Part shown: positions 36,539 to 48,082 of the stretch, piece after piece
Layout of the letters: each line of letters begins with the position of its first letter
Position numbering within the stretch: position 1 is the stretch's first letter
Assembly: GCA_034509735.1 (NCBI GenBank)
Contig: JACGWO010000010.1
Span: 13,715,193-13,779,192 of the forward strand
Source of the DNA: Sesamum alatum
Taxonomy: Eukaryota; Streptophyta; Magnoliopsida; Lamiales; Pedaliaceae
Length of the DNA: 64,000 nucleotides
Direction: 5' to 3'
Notes under the pieces: generated by a model
Seen by the model: only the letters and a program-made list of their open reading frames with translations
Told to the model about the DNA's origin: nothing
The model's database searches: none
Program-made: the position numbers and the translations under genes

Positions 36539-37079
36539 ACAGAGTTGAAACGTGAGAACAATGTAAACTATCAACACCATAGTTAACCCCTCCTGGATAC
36601 CAACTTAGGAGGGTGGCCCCTCTTACGCTAGAGGACCTCCAACAAATGATTACTATCTCCGTTCAGGCCCTTCAGGGCCCAACTTTAGAAGCCCCACCAT
36701 TATCATTACTTAATGTTAATATCCCTACTAACTCAACTTTTAATGTGGAGAAAACCTTGCAACTGGACGCCCCATTTGGGCGAAGGCGGGAGTACCCGCC
36801 CCACATAAAGATGCCCCAGAGACTAGAACATTGATAAGCTTCAGCAGGAAATTCTAGACCTGCAAAGGCGTGTCTTAGGGTCCCCCTAGGAGAGAAGGAA
36901 GGTACCCCTTTCGGCAAAGAAATCTTGACATACGAGCTTCCTTTAGGGAATATCTCTAGTATTTCACATTAGTAGCCTTGGAGGTCCCTTGTACTACCTC
37001 TAACGTGCTAACATGTGGAGTTTTGTATGGATTTTAGGATGGATACTTCTCCAAGCCTCTAATAAATAAGACCTCCTCC

Positions 37080-37560
37080 ATGGAGGCACAAAAAAGTCCT
37101 GCCCTCAGGTAGGAGTCTTCTTAGAATAGTCTTGCCCCTTAACAAGAGCCCCTCAGAATAAGTCTGGCTACTAGGCAGACACCTTTTCAGAATAAAACCC
37201 TATCTCTTGGCAAGTACCCTCTCGAAAAAAGCCTTGTCTTCCACACAGGCACACAACCCCTCCTCCATGGAGACATTCAAGTCCTCTTCGGGTAGGTGCC
37301 TAGGCACTTGTCCCGGCGACGTTTAAGCTCTGTTCCGTGCAGGCACCTAAGCCCTCCTTCGTGGAGGCACCTAAGCTCTGTTCGAGCGGACACTTTATCC
37401 TTCCTCCAGTGAGGCCCCCAAGTCTTGCTATGAGTAGGCACTCTCAAGTAAGCTGTCTTTTGTAGAGACACATAAACCTTGCTCTGAGGATACACCTTTT
37501 GAAAAACCGTGCTCTATATAGGCATGAAGTAAGCTCTTCTTTCTCTAAGCATGCTATGCT
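37080..37560 (+). repeat. Degenerate minisatellite in array internal regions
   Basis: About 15 imperfect units of 24-34 bp are built on 'aggcacctaagccctgctccgtgg'. The same block recurs at about 39240-39700 and 41370-41830 in the other units. Unit boundaries are fuzzy, with single units gained or lost between copies. Confidence 0.75.
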
Positions 37561-37696
37561 GCTAAGTTTTCCTTGCAGAAAAAAACGAAACAATAAATGA
37601 CTCCTTCTTCGGGCCGGTTTCTTGCCTCTACTAAAGGAAAATGCTTACTCTAATAAGTGTTGAAGTTTCCACCTATTAGAATTGGGGGGGGGGGAG

Positions 37697-38717
37697 CTGA
37701 ATGATGTACATAAAAATAGGCTAGCCCAAACAACTCAAAATAAAGAAAGAGATCGCACGAGCTCAAAAGAATGCAAGGCTCAAAGTGACTCCCAAGGGGG
37801 CCCAATTCATGCATCTAGAAAGCCTAGTCCAAATAGAGCTTCCAGGGAGCTCGGCAGGCCCCCAGAAAATAATTTTGCCAGAAGAAGTCTAATTGTTCCA
37901 AATTTGAGAGTGACGCAATCCAAGAAGGTCTGGCCGGCCCACAAGGAAGTTTAGGGAATTGAAATCCTCCAGCCAAAGTCAAAGCTCCTCTGACCTGGCG
38001 TCTACATGCGTCCTAGGTATCATCCACATAGGATCTTTGGAGGCACCCCTCATAGAATCAGATAAAGACCAGCAACCCCCTCGGGGACATGTCGCGCCTT
38101 CAAAGAGAAGTACTATAAACCCTAAAAGTTTGGACTCCATCTGGAAGACAACATCTCCTCAACCACCTCCTCTGAGTCCGAGGGAATCCTTAACCGCCAC
38201 CTGAAAATCCCAGAAGGCATCCAAGATAACCTCATCAGCAATAGACTCCAACTAACCCTGGAGAATCGTGGGTCTCCAACAGCCTTCCCCTGAATCTGGG
38301 AGGGATCCTCCAACCGTTGGGGACTCTCCACCGCATCTGAGGGGGATGCAACCTTATCTAACAACTTTCGGGTCATGCTCTACAAAATATGTGATCCAAT
38401 TGAAAGTTGCTTATAAATAGAGACCTCCCCCAGTGGGAGAAGACAATTTTTTTATCCTCTAAGAACAACCTATACCTTAATACTACAACCTGAGCTTATA
38501 TTCTCCAACTTTAACCTTTATGCTACCACTTTAGCTTGAAAAAACACTTATAATTTGTACTTAGAGCTTGATTTCGATATCAATCTCTCATTTATACATG
38601 CAAACAAAGAGAAATAACACTCCCAATTCACGCATTTATTAATTTTTTATTTTCTTGCAATTTACTTCAGTGTTTTGCAGTCTAACTAGATCGAGCACTA
38701 CATTTTTGCGCTCATCA
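37697..38717 (+). repeat. LTR 2 of the array
   Basis: It starts TGAATGATGTACAT and ends CTCATCA, followed by the primer-site variant TTGATGTCGTCTGTGGGAAC. Confidence 0.88.
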
Positions 38718-39834
38718 TTGATGTCGTCTGTGGGAACAAAGAGTTGAGACGTTAGAACGATGTAGACTATCAACACCGGAGTTAACACCTCTTCGGATAC
38801 CAATTCCCGAGGATGGCCTCTCTCACGCTAGAGGACCTCCAACAAATGAATACTACCTCCGTTCAAGGCCCGACTTTAGCAGCCCCACCGTTATCTTTAC
38901 TTAATGTTAATGTCCCTACTAACTCTAACTTTTAATATGCAGAAAACCTTGCGGCAGGACGCCCCATCTAGTCGAAGGCGGGAGTACCCGCCCCACATAA
39001 ATTGATAAGCTTTAGCAGGAACTTCTAGACCTGCAAAGGCGTGTCTTAGGGTCCCCCTAGGAGAGAAGGAGGGGACCCCCTTCAGCAAAGAATCTTGACA
39101 TACGAGCTTCCCCTAGGGAGTATCTCTAGTATTTCACCTTAGTAGCCTTGGAGGTCCCTTGTACTCCTCTAATATGCTAACATGTGGATTTTTGTATGGA
39201 TTTCAAGATGGATACTTCTCCAAGACTCTAATAAATAAGACCTGCTCCGTGGAGGCACAAAAAAGTCCTGCCCTCAGGTAGGAGTCTTCTTAGAATAAGT
39301 CCTGCCCTTGATAAGAGCCCACTCAGAATAAGTCTGGCCACTAGGTAGACACCTTTTAAGAATGAAACCCTATCCCTTGGCAGGTACCCTCTCAGAAAAA
39401 GCATTGTCTTCAACACAGGCACACAACCCGTCCTCCATGGAGACATTCAAGTCCTCTTTTAGGCAGATGCCTAAGCACTTCTCCGGCGACGCTTAAGCTC
39501 TGTTCCCTACAGGCACCTAAGACCTGCTTCGAACGAACACCTTATCCTTCCTCCAGCTAGGCCCCTAAGTCTTGCTACGAGTGGGCACTCTAAAATAAGC
39601 CCTTTCCGTGGAGACACATAAACCTTGCTCTGAGGATGCACTTTTTGAAAAGCTCTGCTCTCTATAGGCACGAAGTAAGCTCTTCTTTATCTAAGCATGT
39701 TTATGCTACTAACATTTCCTTGCAAGAAAATGAAAAAATAAATGACTCCCTCTTCGAGCCAGTCGATTGCCTCTACTAAAGGAAAATGCCTACTCTAATA
39801 AGCGTCGAAGTTTCCACCTATTAGAATAGGGGGT
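38718..39834 (+). repeat. Internal region 2 of the array
   Basis: Same layout as internal 1: primer site, gag-like start broken by indels, minisatellite, and a short G-run (tagggggt) before LTR 3. Confidence 0.8.
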
Positions 39835-40715
39835 TGAATGATGTCCATAAAGTGAGGCTAGCCCAAACGGCCCAAAAGAAAGAAAAAAATTGCACGAGCT
39901 CAAAAGAATGCAAGGCTAAAAGTGACTCCTAAGGAGGCCTAATTCGTGCCCCCAGGAAGCCCAATCCAAGTAGAGCTTCTAGTGAGCTCGGCAGGCCCCT
40001 AAATAATTGGCCAAAAGAAGTCTAATCGTTCCAAATCTGAGAGCGCACCAATCAAAAAAGGTCTTACAGGCACACAAGGAAGCTTAGGGACTTGAAATCC
40101 TCCAGCCAAAGTCAAAGCTCTTCTCACCTGGCGTCCACGAGCGTCCTAGGTGCCATCCACATAGGATCTCTGGAGGCACCCCTTACAGCCAGAAATAAAT
40201 AAGTTCCAACAACCCCCTCAAGGACATGTGGCGCCTCCAAAGAAAAGTACTATAAACCCTAAAAATTTGGAATCCATTTGGGAGAAGGCATCTCCTCAAC
40301 CACCTCCTCCGAATCTGGGAAATCCTCAACCGCCTCCTGAAAATTCGAGAAGGCATCCAAGATAACCTCATCATCAATAGACTCCTACTACCCCCGGAGA
40401 ATCATGGGTCTCCAACTGCCCTCCTACGAATCCGAGAGGGATCCTCCAACCGTTGGGAACTCTCTACCGAATTTGAGGGGGATGCAGCATTATCTAACAA
40501 CTTTTAGGCCAAGCTCCGCAAAATCTGTGATCCAATTGAAATTTGCGTATAAATAGAGACCTCCCCCAAAGGGAGAAGAAAAGTTTTTTATCTTCTTGTG
40601 ACAACCTGTACTTTAATACTACAAACTGAGCCTATATTTTCCAGCTTGAACCTTCATGCCACCACTTTAGTATTTTTTCCCACTCCACTTAGACGCACTA
40701 TATTTTTGCTCGATT
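39835..40715 (+). repeat. LTR 3 of the array (internally deleted)
   Basis: It starts TGAATGATGTCCAT. About 170 bp present in the other LTRs between 'ccaccactttag' and 'gcactatatttttgc' is missing or replaced. The end is blurred near 40715 because the following primer site has also changed. Confidence 0.75.
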
Positions 40716-41966
40716 GACAGTCGTATGTCAGCGCAGGGGGCATTACAATCCGACTATTGAATAAGCTGATTTTCCTACACTTCAGCGAGTTCTCGTATAG
40801 AAAGTAACAATGCACCGCATTCTTCTTTAGTTAAACCTCCTCGGATACTTTTTTCAACTCAAAAAATTATTATGTTGGATTATTCATCCAGGATGCAGGC
40901 TCAAGTTTTCCCTCATAAGAAATGATCATGCTAGAGGACCTTTTGGCGAATGATTACTACCTCCGTTCATAGCCCAATTTTAGCAGCCCCACCGTTATCT
41001 TTACTAAATGTTAATGTTCCTACTAACTCAACTTTTAATGTGTAGAGAACCTTGTGGCAAGACGCCCCATCTGGGAGAAGGCGTGAGCACCCGCCCCCAC
41101 ATAAAGGTTTCCCTAGAGACTGGAACATTGATAAACTTCAACAAGAACTTCTAGACCTGCAATGGCGTGTCTTAGGGTGCCCCTGATAGAGAAGGGGGGT
41201 ACCCCCTTTCAGTAAAGGAATCTTGACATGCGAGCTTCCCCCGGGAGTATCTCTAGTATTTTACCTTAGTAACCTTGGCGGTCCCTTCTACTACCTCTAA
41301 TGTGCTAACATGTGAATTTTTGTATGGATTTCATGATGGATACTTCTCCAAGCCTCTAATAAATAAGACCACCTTTATGGAGGCACCAAAAAGTTTGCCC
41401 TTAGGCAGGAGTCTTCTTAGAATAAGTCATGCCCCTTGATAGGAGCCCCCTCAAAATAAGTCTGGCCACTAGCAGACACCTTCTCAGAATAAAACCCTAT
41501 CCCCTGGAAGGTACCCTCTCAGAAAAAGTCGTGTCTTCCACACAGGCACACAACCCCTCCTCCGTTGAGACATTCAAGTCCTCTTTTGGGCAGGTGCCTA
41601 GGCACTACTTCGGGTGACGTTTAAGCTCTGTTTCGTGCAGGCACCTAAGCCCTACATCGAGCGAACATCTTATACTTCCTCTAGTGAGGCCTCTAAGTCT
41701 TGCTACGAGTAGTCACTCTCAAATAAACCCTCTTCCGTGAGACACATAAACTATGTTCTGAGCATGCACCTTTTGAAAATCCCTGCTCTCTATAGGCACG
41801 AAGAAAGCTCATCTTTCTCTAAGCATGCGTATGCTACTAGCATATCTTTGCAGGAAAATGAAAAATAAATAACTCCCTCTACGGACCAATCGGTTGCCTC
41901 TACTAAGGAAAACGCCTATTGAGTAAGTATCAAACTCTCCACCTAATAGAATTAGGGGGGGGGGGG
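40716..41966 (+). repeat. Internal region 3 of the array
   Basis: The first part (40716-40920) differs from the other units and no clear primer site is seen. From 'ctagaggacc' near 40933 it is colinear with them, including the minisatellite and a 12-base G-run at 41955-41966. Confidence 0.75.
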
Positions 41967-43055
41967 TGAATAATGTACATAGAAATAGGCCAGCCTAAAT
42001 GGCCCAAAATAAAGAAAGAGATTGTACGAACTCAAAAGAATTCAAGGCTCAAAGTGACCCCCAAGGAGGCCCAATTCGTGCCCTTAGGAATCCCAGCCCC
42101 AGTAGAGTTTCTAGGGAGTCCGGCAACCCCCTAAAAAATAATTTGGCCAAAAGAAGTCGAATCGATCAAAATTTGGGAGGGCCCTGATCCTATAAGGCCT
42201 TACAAGCCTACAAGGAAGCTTAGGACTTTAAATTCCACAGCCAAAGTCAAAGCTCCTTTTACATAGCGTCTACGGGCGACATAAGTAGTATTCATGTAGG
42301 ATCTCTGGAGGTACCCATCACAAAATCAGATAAGGATCAGCAACCCCCTCGGGACATGTGGCGCCTCCAAAGAGAAATACTATAAACCCAAAATCAGATA
42401 AGGATTAGCAACCCCCTCAGGGAGACGTGGCGCCTCTAGAGAGAAATACTATAAATCCTAAAAGTTTGCACTCCAGGTGGAATAAGATATCTCCTCAACC
42501 ACCTTCTTCGAATTAAGGGGGGGAGTCCTTAACCGCCTCCTGAAAATCCGGAAGACATTCAAGATAAACTCATCAACAATAGTCTCCAAATACCCCTAAA
42601 GAATCATGGGTCTCCCAGTGCCCTCCCATAAATCCGGAATGGATCCTCCAATCACTTCGAACTCTACACCGAATCTGAAGGGGATGCAACATTATCTAAC
42701 AACTTTTAGGTCATGCTCCACCAAATTTGTGATCCAATTGAAGGTTGCCTATATATAGAGACCTCCCCCAGCGGGAGAATACAAGTTTTTTATCCTCCTA
42801 TGACAACTTGTACGTTGATACTACAACTTGAGCCTATATTCTCCAACTTTCACTTTCATGCTACCACTTTAGTTTGAAGGAGCACTTATAATTCGTACTT
42901 AGAGTTTGATTTCGATATCAATATATCATTTGTACAGGCAAACAATGAGAAATAACACTCTCATTTCACGCATTTACACTCTTTTATCTTCTTGCAATTT
43001 ACTTCATTAATTTGCACTCGACCTGGATCGAGCATTATATTTTTTGCTTGCATCA
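41967..43055 (+). repeat. LTR 4 of the array
   Basis: It starts TGAATAATGTACAT and ends TTGCATCA. It contains a private tandem duplication of about 68 bp at 42323-42456 ('aatcagataaggatcagcaa...actataaa'). No 5-bp target duplication with the left flank of LTR 1 was evident. Confidence 0.85.
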
Positions 43056-43859
43056 TTTTACTTATGCACATTGAACCTCAAAATACTATTTGATATTTTC
43101 ATATTCTACTCATATAAAAAGCAATTCGAAACAATTTTTTGGAAACATAAAGTTGGAATAACTAGCTTCTGAATGCTGATGTTATTTTTTAGAAAAGGAA
43201 ATAATAACTTATCAGACCAAAATTTCATATAAAATATAATTAAGGAAAATTGGCAATTTTCTAATGAACTATGTTGCATTTAATTGATCCGGGTCAAGAT
43301 ACACGACCTCTAGATGAAGATGGATGGGGTCCCCAATTCAGGCGTCTTAGTCCTCGAGGTTTTAAGTGATAGTTTGTCCCGATGTTGAGATCCCTAAGAA
43401 GAGAGCACATGTAAGGTTAGTCGGGATGATCCCGAGCTAAGACCCTCTCATGATTAAGTCAGTATGAGCTTGAAATAGAGATATGCGATCAAGTGTATTT
43501 AATGCTATAATAAATGTATGCAACCTGTAATAAATGAAGGTGCCATGTATTTATAGGGCCATTTGTACAGCGCCATCTAGTCCATGTGGCATATTCTTAT
43601 AGACTTAATGTCAAACAACCGAAGGTCGTCCTCAAAATGGTACATGTTATCGGGTCGTCGGAGCAAGTTGAGTCCTATAAATGCCCGAATGCTAGGGCTA
43701 CCAGTGTAATCTCTTGCCCTTTGAAGGGCATTTTAGTAATTACCCAAATAACCCCCATCAAATATAAGGAAAAAGTAATGAAAATATTTGACTGAGAAAA
43801 TTACTTTTTGCTACACATGATTAGAAGACTTGTGAAAAAAATTAGGATCTAAAAAATAA
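43056..43859. other. No recognisable gene
   Basis: AT-rich DNA plus a GC-balanced block (43270-43760) with a 'tgtatttatagggcc' TATA-like site that may be a piece of an LTR. I could not match it to anything else in the window. Confidence 0.45.
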
Positions 43860-44310
43860 GGGTAAATTACAACGAGCTCCATTAAAGTTTGGCATAATAC
43901 AAATACTTCTTATTGTTTAAAAAATTACTAATACCCCCTCATTTTAACGATGGTTTTCATCAACTTTTTGTGATGAACTGACCAAAATGCTTTTGTAGAC
44001 TATGAATTATAATTTTAATTATTTTTTAAAATTTTCTTAAATTTTAAGATGGACTAAATAGACAAAAAAAGTTATAATTTTTAAAAATTTTCTATCCACC
44101 CCATCCAAATTTTTTTTTACAATTTTTCATTTTTTTCGCAAAAGAAAGAAAAAAAAATATGATAAGGGAAAAGTTTATAATTTCATGCCTCCATCCAAAA
44201 ATTATATAATTTTATGAAATATTTAGGGAGTATAAGTAATTTTTTAAATAACGAGAGGGTATATATTTATAATTATATTAAATTTTAGGGGAGTTCGTTA
44301 TAATTTATTC
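43860..44310. mobile_element. Mutator-type MITE upstream of the second UGT
   Basis: The left end GGGTAAATTACAACGAGCTCC pairs with the right end GGAGTTCGTTATAATTTATTC. The flanks are AAAAAATAA (43851-43859) and AAAAATTAA (44311-44319), a 9-bp duplication with one mismatch. Interior blocks match the copy at 17931-18360. It ends about 235 bp before the UGT start codon. Confidence 0.75.
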
Positions 44311-44545
44311 AAAAATTAATTTAAATTCGAAAGTATTTTTAGAATTAAAAAAATCAAAATACTTTTTGGGCCACCGCAATATCATAAAATTTAGCAATTT
44401 ATTTAAATCCATTCTTCTCTTTGTAGAATGAGTCTTCCCACACTTGGTTTAGTCTCACTCTTCCGCCTTGTTTGATTTTGTTTTTTATTCTCAACACACT
44501 AAAGAAATAGCCCAACTCTACTACACTCATATTCTCCACACATCC

Positions 44546-45961
44546 ATGGCGGCCGAAGACCACCAAAGCGTCCACTTAGCAGTGTTCCCATGGCTTGCCT
44601 TCGGTCACATAATCCCATATCTCGAACTCTCCAAGCACATTGCTCAAAAAGGTCACAGAATCTCATTCATTTCCACCCCAAGAAACATCGATCGCCTCCC
44701 GAAACTGCCTCCACATTTATCTTCTTCCATAGCTCTCGTCAAAATCCCACTGCCAACAATCGCTGAGCTCCCAGAAAATGCAGAAGCCACCATGGACATC
44801 CATGGCGCACAAATGGACCATCTCAAGACAGCCTTCGACGGCCTCGAAGCCGGGCTGACCCGTATCTTGGAGGATTCGCGCCCGGATTGGATCCTCTACG
44901 ACTTTGCAGCACACTGGTTGCCTCCTGTCGCGGCCGGGCTCGGGATTTCCAGGGCCTTCTTCTTGAATATCAACGCCTGGTTTATAGCTTTTTTGGACCA
45001 TCTGATGCCTTGGTCAGCGGCTCCAACGATCGGACCAAGCCCGAAGACTTCACAGTCCCGCCAAAATGGGTCAAGTTCGAGACCAAGGTAGCTTATCGGC
45101 GCTACGAAGCTGACTGGATTTTCGGGGCCGGACCAGGTAACAAGACGGGTTTTTCGGATTTTTATCGTCTCGGAAAAGTTATAGTTGGGTGTGAAGCAAT
45201 TCTTGCCAGGCACTGCTACGAGTTTGAACCAGCGTGGTTGACTTTGCTTGAAGAGATTCATCACAGGCCAGTCATTCCACTAGGGTTGATGCCACCTAAA
45301 GTGCAAGATCATACCATTACCAACGATGGCAATCACGAAATCTGGACTTCGATCAAAAATTGGCTTGACAGTCAAAATAAAGGGTCCGTAGTTTACGTAG
45401 CACTAGGTAGTGAGGTGACTCCGACCCCAGATCAATTCGTTGAGTTAGCCTACGGGCTCGAGTTATCTGGGGTGCCTTTCTTTTGGGTACTAAGAAAGGT
45501 ATCCGGGTCTGACCCTATGGAGCTGCCGAGTGGATTTGAGGAGAGAGTAAGTGGTCGAGGAATCGTTTGGAGGAGTTGGGCTCCTCAACTGGAGATACTA
45601 AGTCACGAGTCTGTGGGTGGATTCTTAACTCATTGCGGGTGGAGTTCCATTGTGGAAGGACTTATGTTTGGTCACCCTTTAATTACACTGCCATTTCTGG
45701 TCGACCAAGGTTTGAATTCGAGGGTTGTTGTTGAGAAAACAACTAGGAGTAGAAATTCCAAGAAACGAGCAAGACGGATCGTACACAAGGGACTCGGTTA
45801 CTGAATCGATAAAGTTGGTGATGCTCGAAAAAGAGGGAAGGAAATTCAAGGAGAGAGCTCAAGAGATGAGCGTAATATTTGGTGATACGGAATTGCACAG
45901 TCGATACATAAACAATGCCATTGAGTTCCTTGAAAATCATAGAAGTGTGCGAGGACGTTAA
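44546..45961 (+). pseudogene. UGT91 glycosyltransferase with two frameshifts
   Basis: This is a paralogue of the intact gene at 1020-2438, with the same start (PWLAFGHIIP with the catalytic His), STPRNIDRLPKLPP, the PSPG box from WAPQLEILSHESVG through HCGWSS to the terminal VDQ, and IPRNEQDGSYTRDS near the end. The frame breaks twice. At 44989-44996 (T6 then G2) a base is missing, so FIAF continues in the next frame as FGPSDALVSG. At 45736-45739 (A4) one base is extra, so VVVEK continues as QLGVEIPRNEQ. The two shifts compensate, so only about 248 codons lie in the wrong frame. Both lie at homopolymers, so sequencing error is possible and the gene may be functional. If real, the first shift removes the donor domain. 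I chose ATG 44546 by alignment to the paralogue. Confidence 0.9.
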
Positions 45962-47629
45962 TCGGTTAGTTGTTTACTTTACGAATGCATGTTTTCTAGT
46001 CTGGAATTGGAAATAAATGCAGTCTAGACTGTTTTATTGATAGGGGTTGAAATAATTGTGGCAATCCAACTATGCCCATCATTTGTCGCCAAATCGTTGG
46101 GCGTAAATTTCCATTATTTTAGCCATTATCTAGATAGTTTTTTTTTTTGTTTAATTTTCAGCAACATTAAATTGTGTTTTTTGACTTTGTATATATATAT
46201 CAATTGTTGTGACACACCGTTCCTACATGCATATAATAAATAATCTTTCACGTTTAAATTATATTATAAATAAAAGTAAAATATATAAATCAATATATTA
46301 TGTACGTTAAAAGAAAGAAAATAAACTAATTTTTAAAAGTTGGAATTATATAAGTTAGTTATTTTATCAATAGAAGGGTATTTATGATATCACAAAAAAT
46401 TAATGCAACGACATTATTAATCGTCATTTGTGAGTATGGCAGCTCTTTCTTTTATATTAGTATGGATATTGTCTAATTTCAGATGGAAAATTAAATATAT
46501 ATATATATATATATATATATCTGACCACACCAAAGGGAGTCGATTTCACAATCCAAGAATTCAAAAAATGTCTTCCACGTCTCTATCATCCCAACTTTGC
46601 TCCTAAAATGGCCTCAAAACATGAAAGCCTATTCTCATGTTTTCTCCCTTTTTCCACATTTTTCCAATCTTTCTATTTCCCCCTATTTTTGCTGGAGAAG
46701 TTTTTACATGTATGTATAGTGGATGAAGGGAGTTGAAGAGTGGTTTTACCATAACTTACACCCACCAAAAGTGTTTGAATCAGTGGATCGGGCAGCTCAA
46801 TGGGTAAATCGTTAACCCAGAATTCTAACATTTCCCACTAGTACATGAGGTGAAATACAATGTTTTTTGGTATGAAGAGAACAGTATATACTACTAATTT
46901 CATACAAGTAAATGAATTGTATGAACTCATATGAAATAATGGTTAAGGCTACTGATTAAGGTAATATAGCAACTCAATTCTAAACAATGAATTGAGGACG
47001 ATATATCTCACTATACCGCCAAACTACTTTTACTATATCAATTAATGTATCTTCTATTCTTTGATGGGCCGTTTACTTATATGAATTGGCCAAATATTAC
47101 TGGATATCTGAGCCAATTCAAAAAAATAGGTCATTTCTTTGCATGTTTGCAGCCCGCTGAAGCCAAGGATAAAGCTAATTAACTTGTCAAGGCCGACTCC
47201 TGACCGCCCATTTTTAGCTTCTCGGTTGCAATTATATTTTAGTCATTATTTTTTTTGGCATAAAGTTACACTAGTACACACCAATCTCTCTTCGTCATCT
47301 TCACCCCTCAACCGCACAAATTCAACCCACCTCCTCCACAAAGCCCAACCCACCATCTCCATTTGCTTGCTCCTCCTCTTCACCACCCTTCCACCATCTC
47401 CATTTGCTTGCTCCTCCTCTTCATCCTCTCTACTCTACCGTCCTTACCCCCCCCCCCTCCGCCCGGCCCCGCCCTCGTGCATCAAGTCTTGGACAGGATT
47501 CAGATCCTCATAAAGTTTTTGAAGTTTTCTTTTTTCTTCAATTAGTGACGGCCAAGAAGGCGGGGCAGCACTATGGGAGGGGTGGCCGCACGTAAGACGT
47601 TGTCCTCGACGGTGGTCCTGTACAGCCTC
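45962..47629. other. Spacer with repeats, no recognised gene
   Basis: It contains the second copy of the dispersed repeat (46205-46470), an (AT)n run at 46494-46521, and a pyrimidine-rich block. In that block a 33-bp segment 'ccaccatctccatttgcttg...' is repeated with a 41-bp period (47350-47382, 47391-47423). No coding domain was recognised. Confidence 0.6.
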
Positions 47630-47693
47630 TTAGGGCCTATTTACTTTATAAGATGTGATTAAAATGTGATAGATAAATGTATGATAATTATTG

Positions 47694-48051
47694 GGGTAAA
47701 ATACAATTTATCTCCCTATGAAAAAATAAAGTGTAAAAAATCCCCCCTATACTTTTAGAAATGATGCAATTTACCCCTCGACGCGACTGGTGCATTTCAA
47801 GCCCCATTTTTATTTTTTTGTTTAATTTTTAATTTATAAAATTACATTTTTACCCTTATCTTAAAACCGTTAGATCTAATATCATTTAGATGAATGGTTC
47901 AGATCTTATCAATATTATTTATAAATATATTAAAATATTTATATATATATATATATATAATTTCATATATATTCTAAAAATTATATATGTTTAATTGTAT
48001 ATATTTAGTTATAAAAATATACATATATATATATATATATTATATGTATAC

Positions 48052-48082
<31 letters not shown>

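Larger units (their letters stand above)
36519..37696 (+). repeat. Internal region 1 of the array, with a gag-like start
   Basis: After the primer site a 73-codon frame (36613-36834) begins MAPLTLEDLQQMITISVQA and may be the remnant of a gag start. The equivalent in unit 2 is 'atggcctctctcacgctagaggacctc' near 38813. The rest is a degenerate minisatellite (37080-37560) and an AT-rich tail. It ends in a G-run at 37684-37693, the polypurine tract. Confidence 0.7.
35470..43055 (+). mobile_element. Tandem array of a non-autonomous LTR element (4 LTRs, 3 internals)
   Basis: The order LTR-internal-LTR-internal-LTR-internal-LTR repeats with starts at 35470, 37697, 39835 and 41967, that is, units of about 2227, 2138 and 2132 bp. 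The first two internals start with a tRNA-type primer site (TTGGCGCTTTCTGTGGGAAC and TTGATGTCGTCTGTGGGAAC); the third start is altered. Each internal ends with a G-run polypurine tract before the next LTR. The primer site resembles those of Ty3/gypsy elements of the Tat lineage (inference). No integrase, RT or protease is present. Such arrays arise by unequal recombination between LTRs. Unit-to-unit divergence is visible throughout, so the array is not recent. Confidence 0.9.

Noticed and set aside
37080..37560. CRISPR-like alternation of repeats and spacers
   Set aside because: Units are imperfect, vary in length, lack constant repeats and occur inside a plant LTR element.
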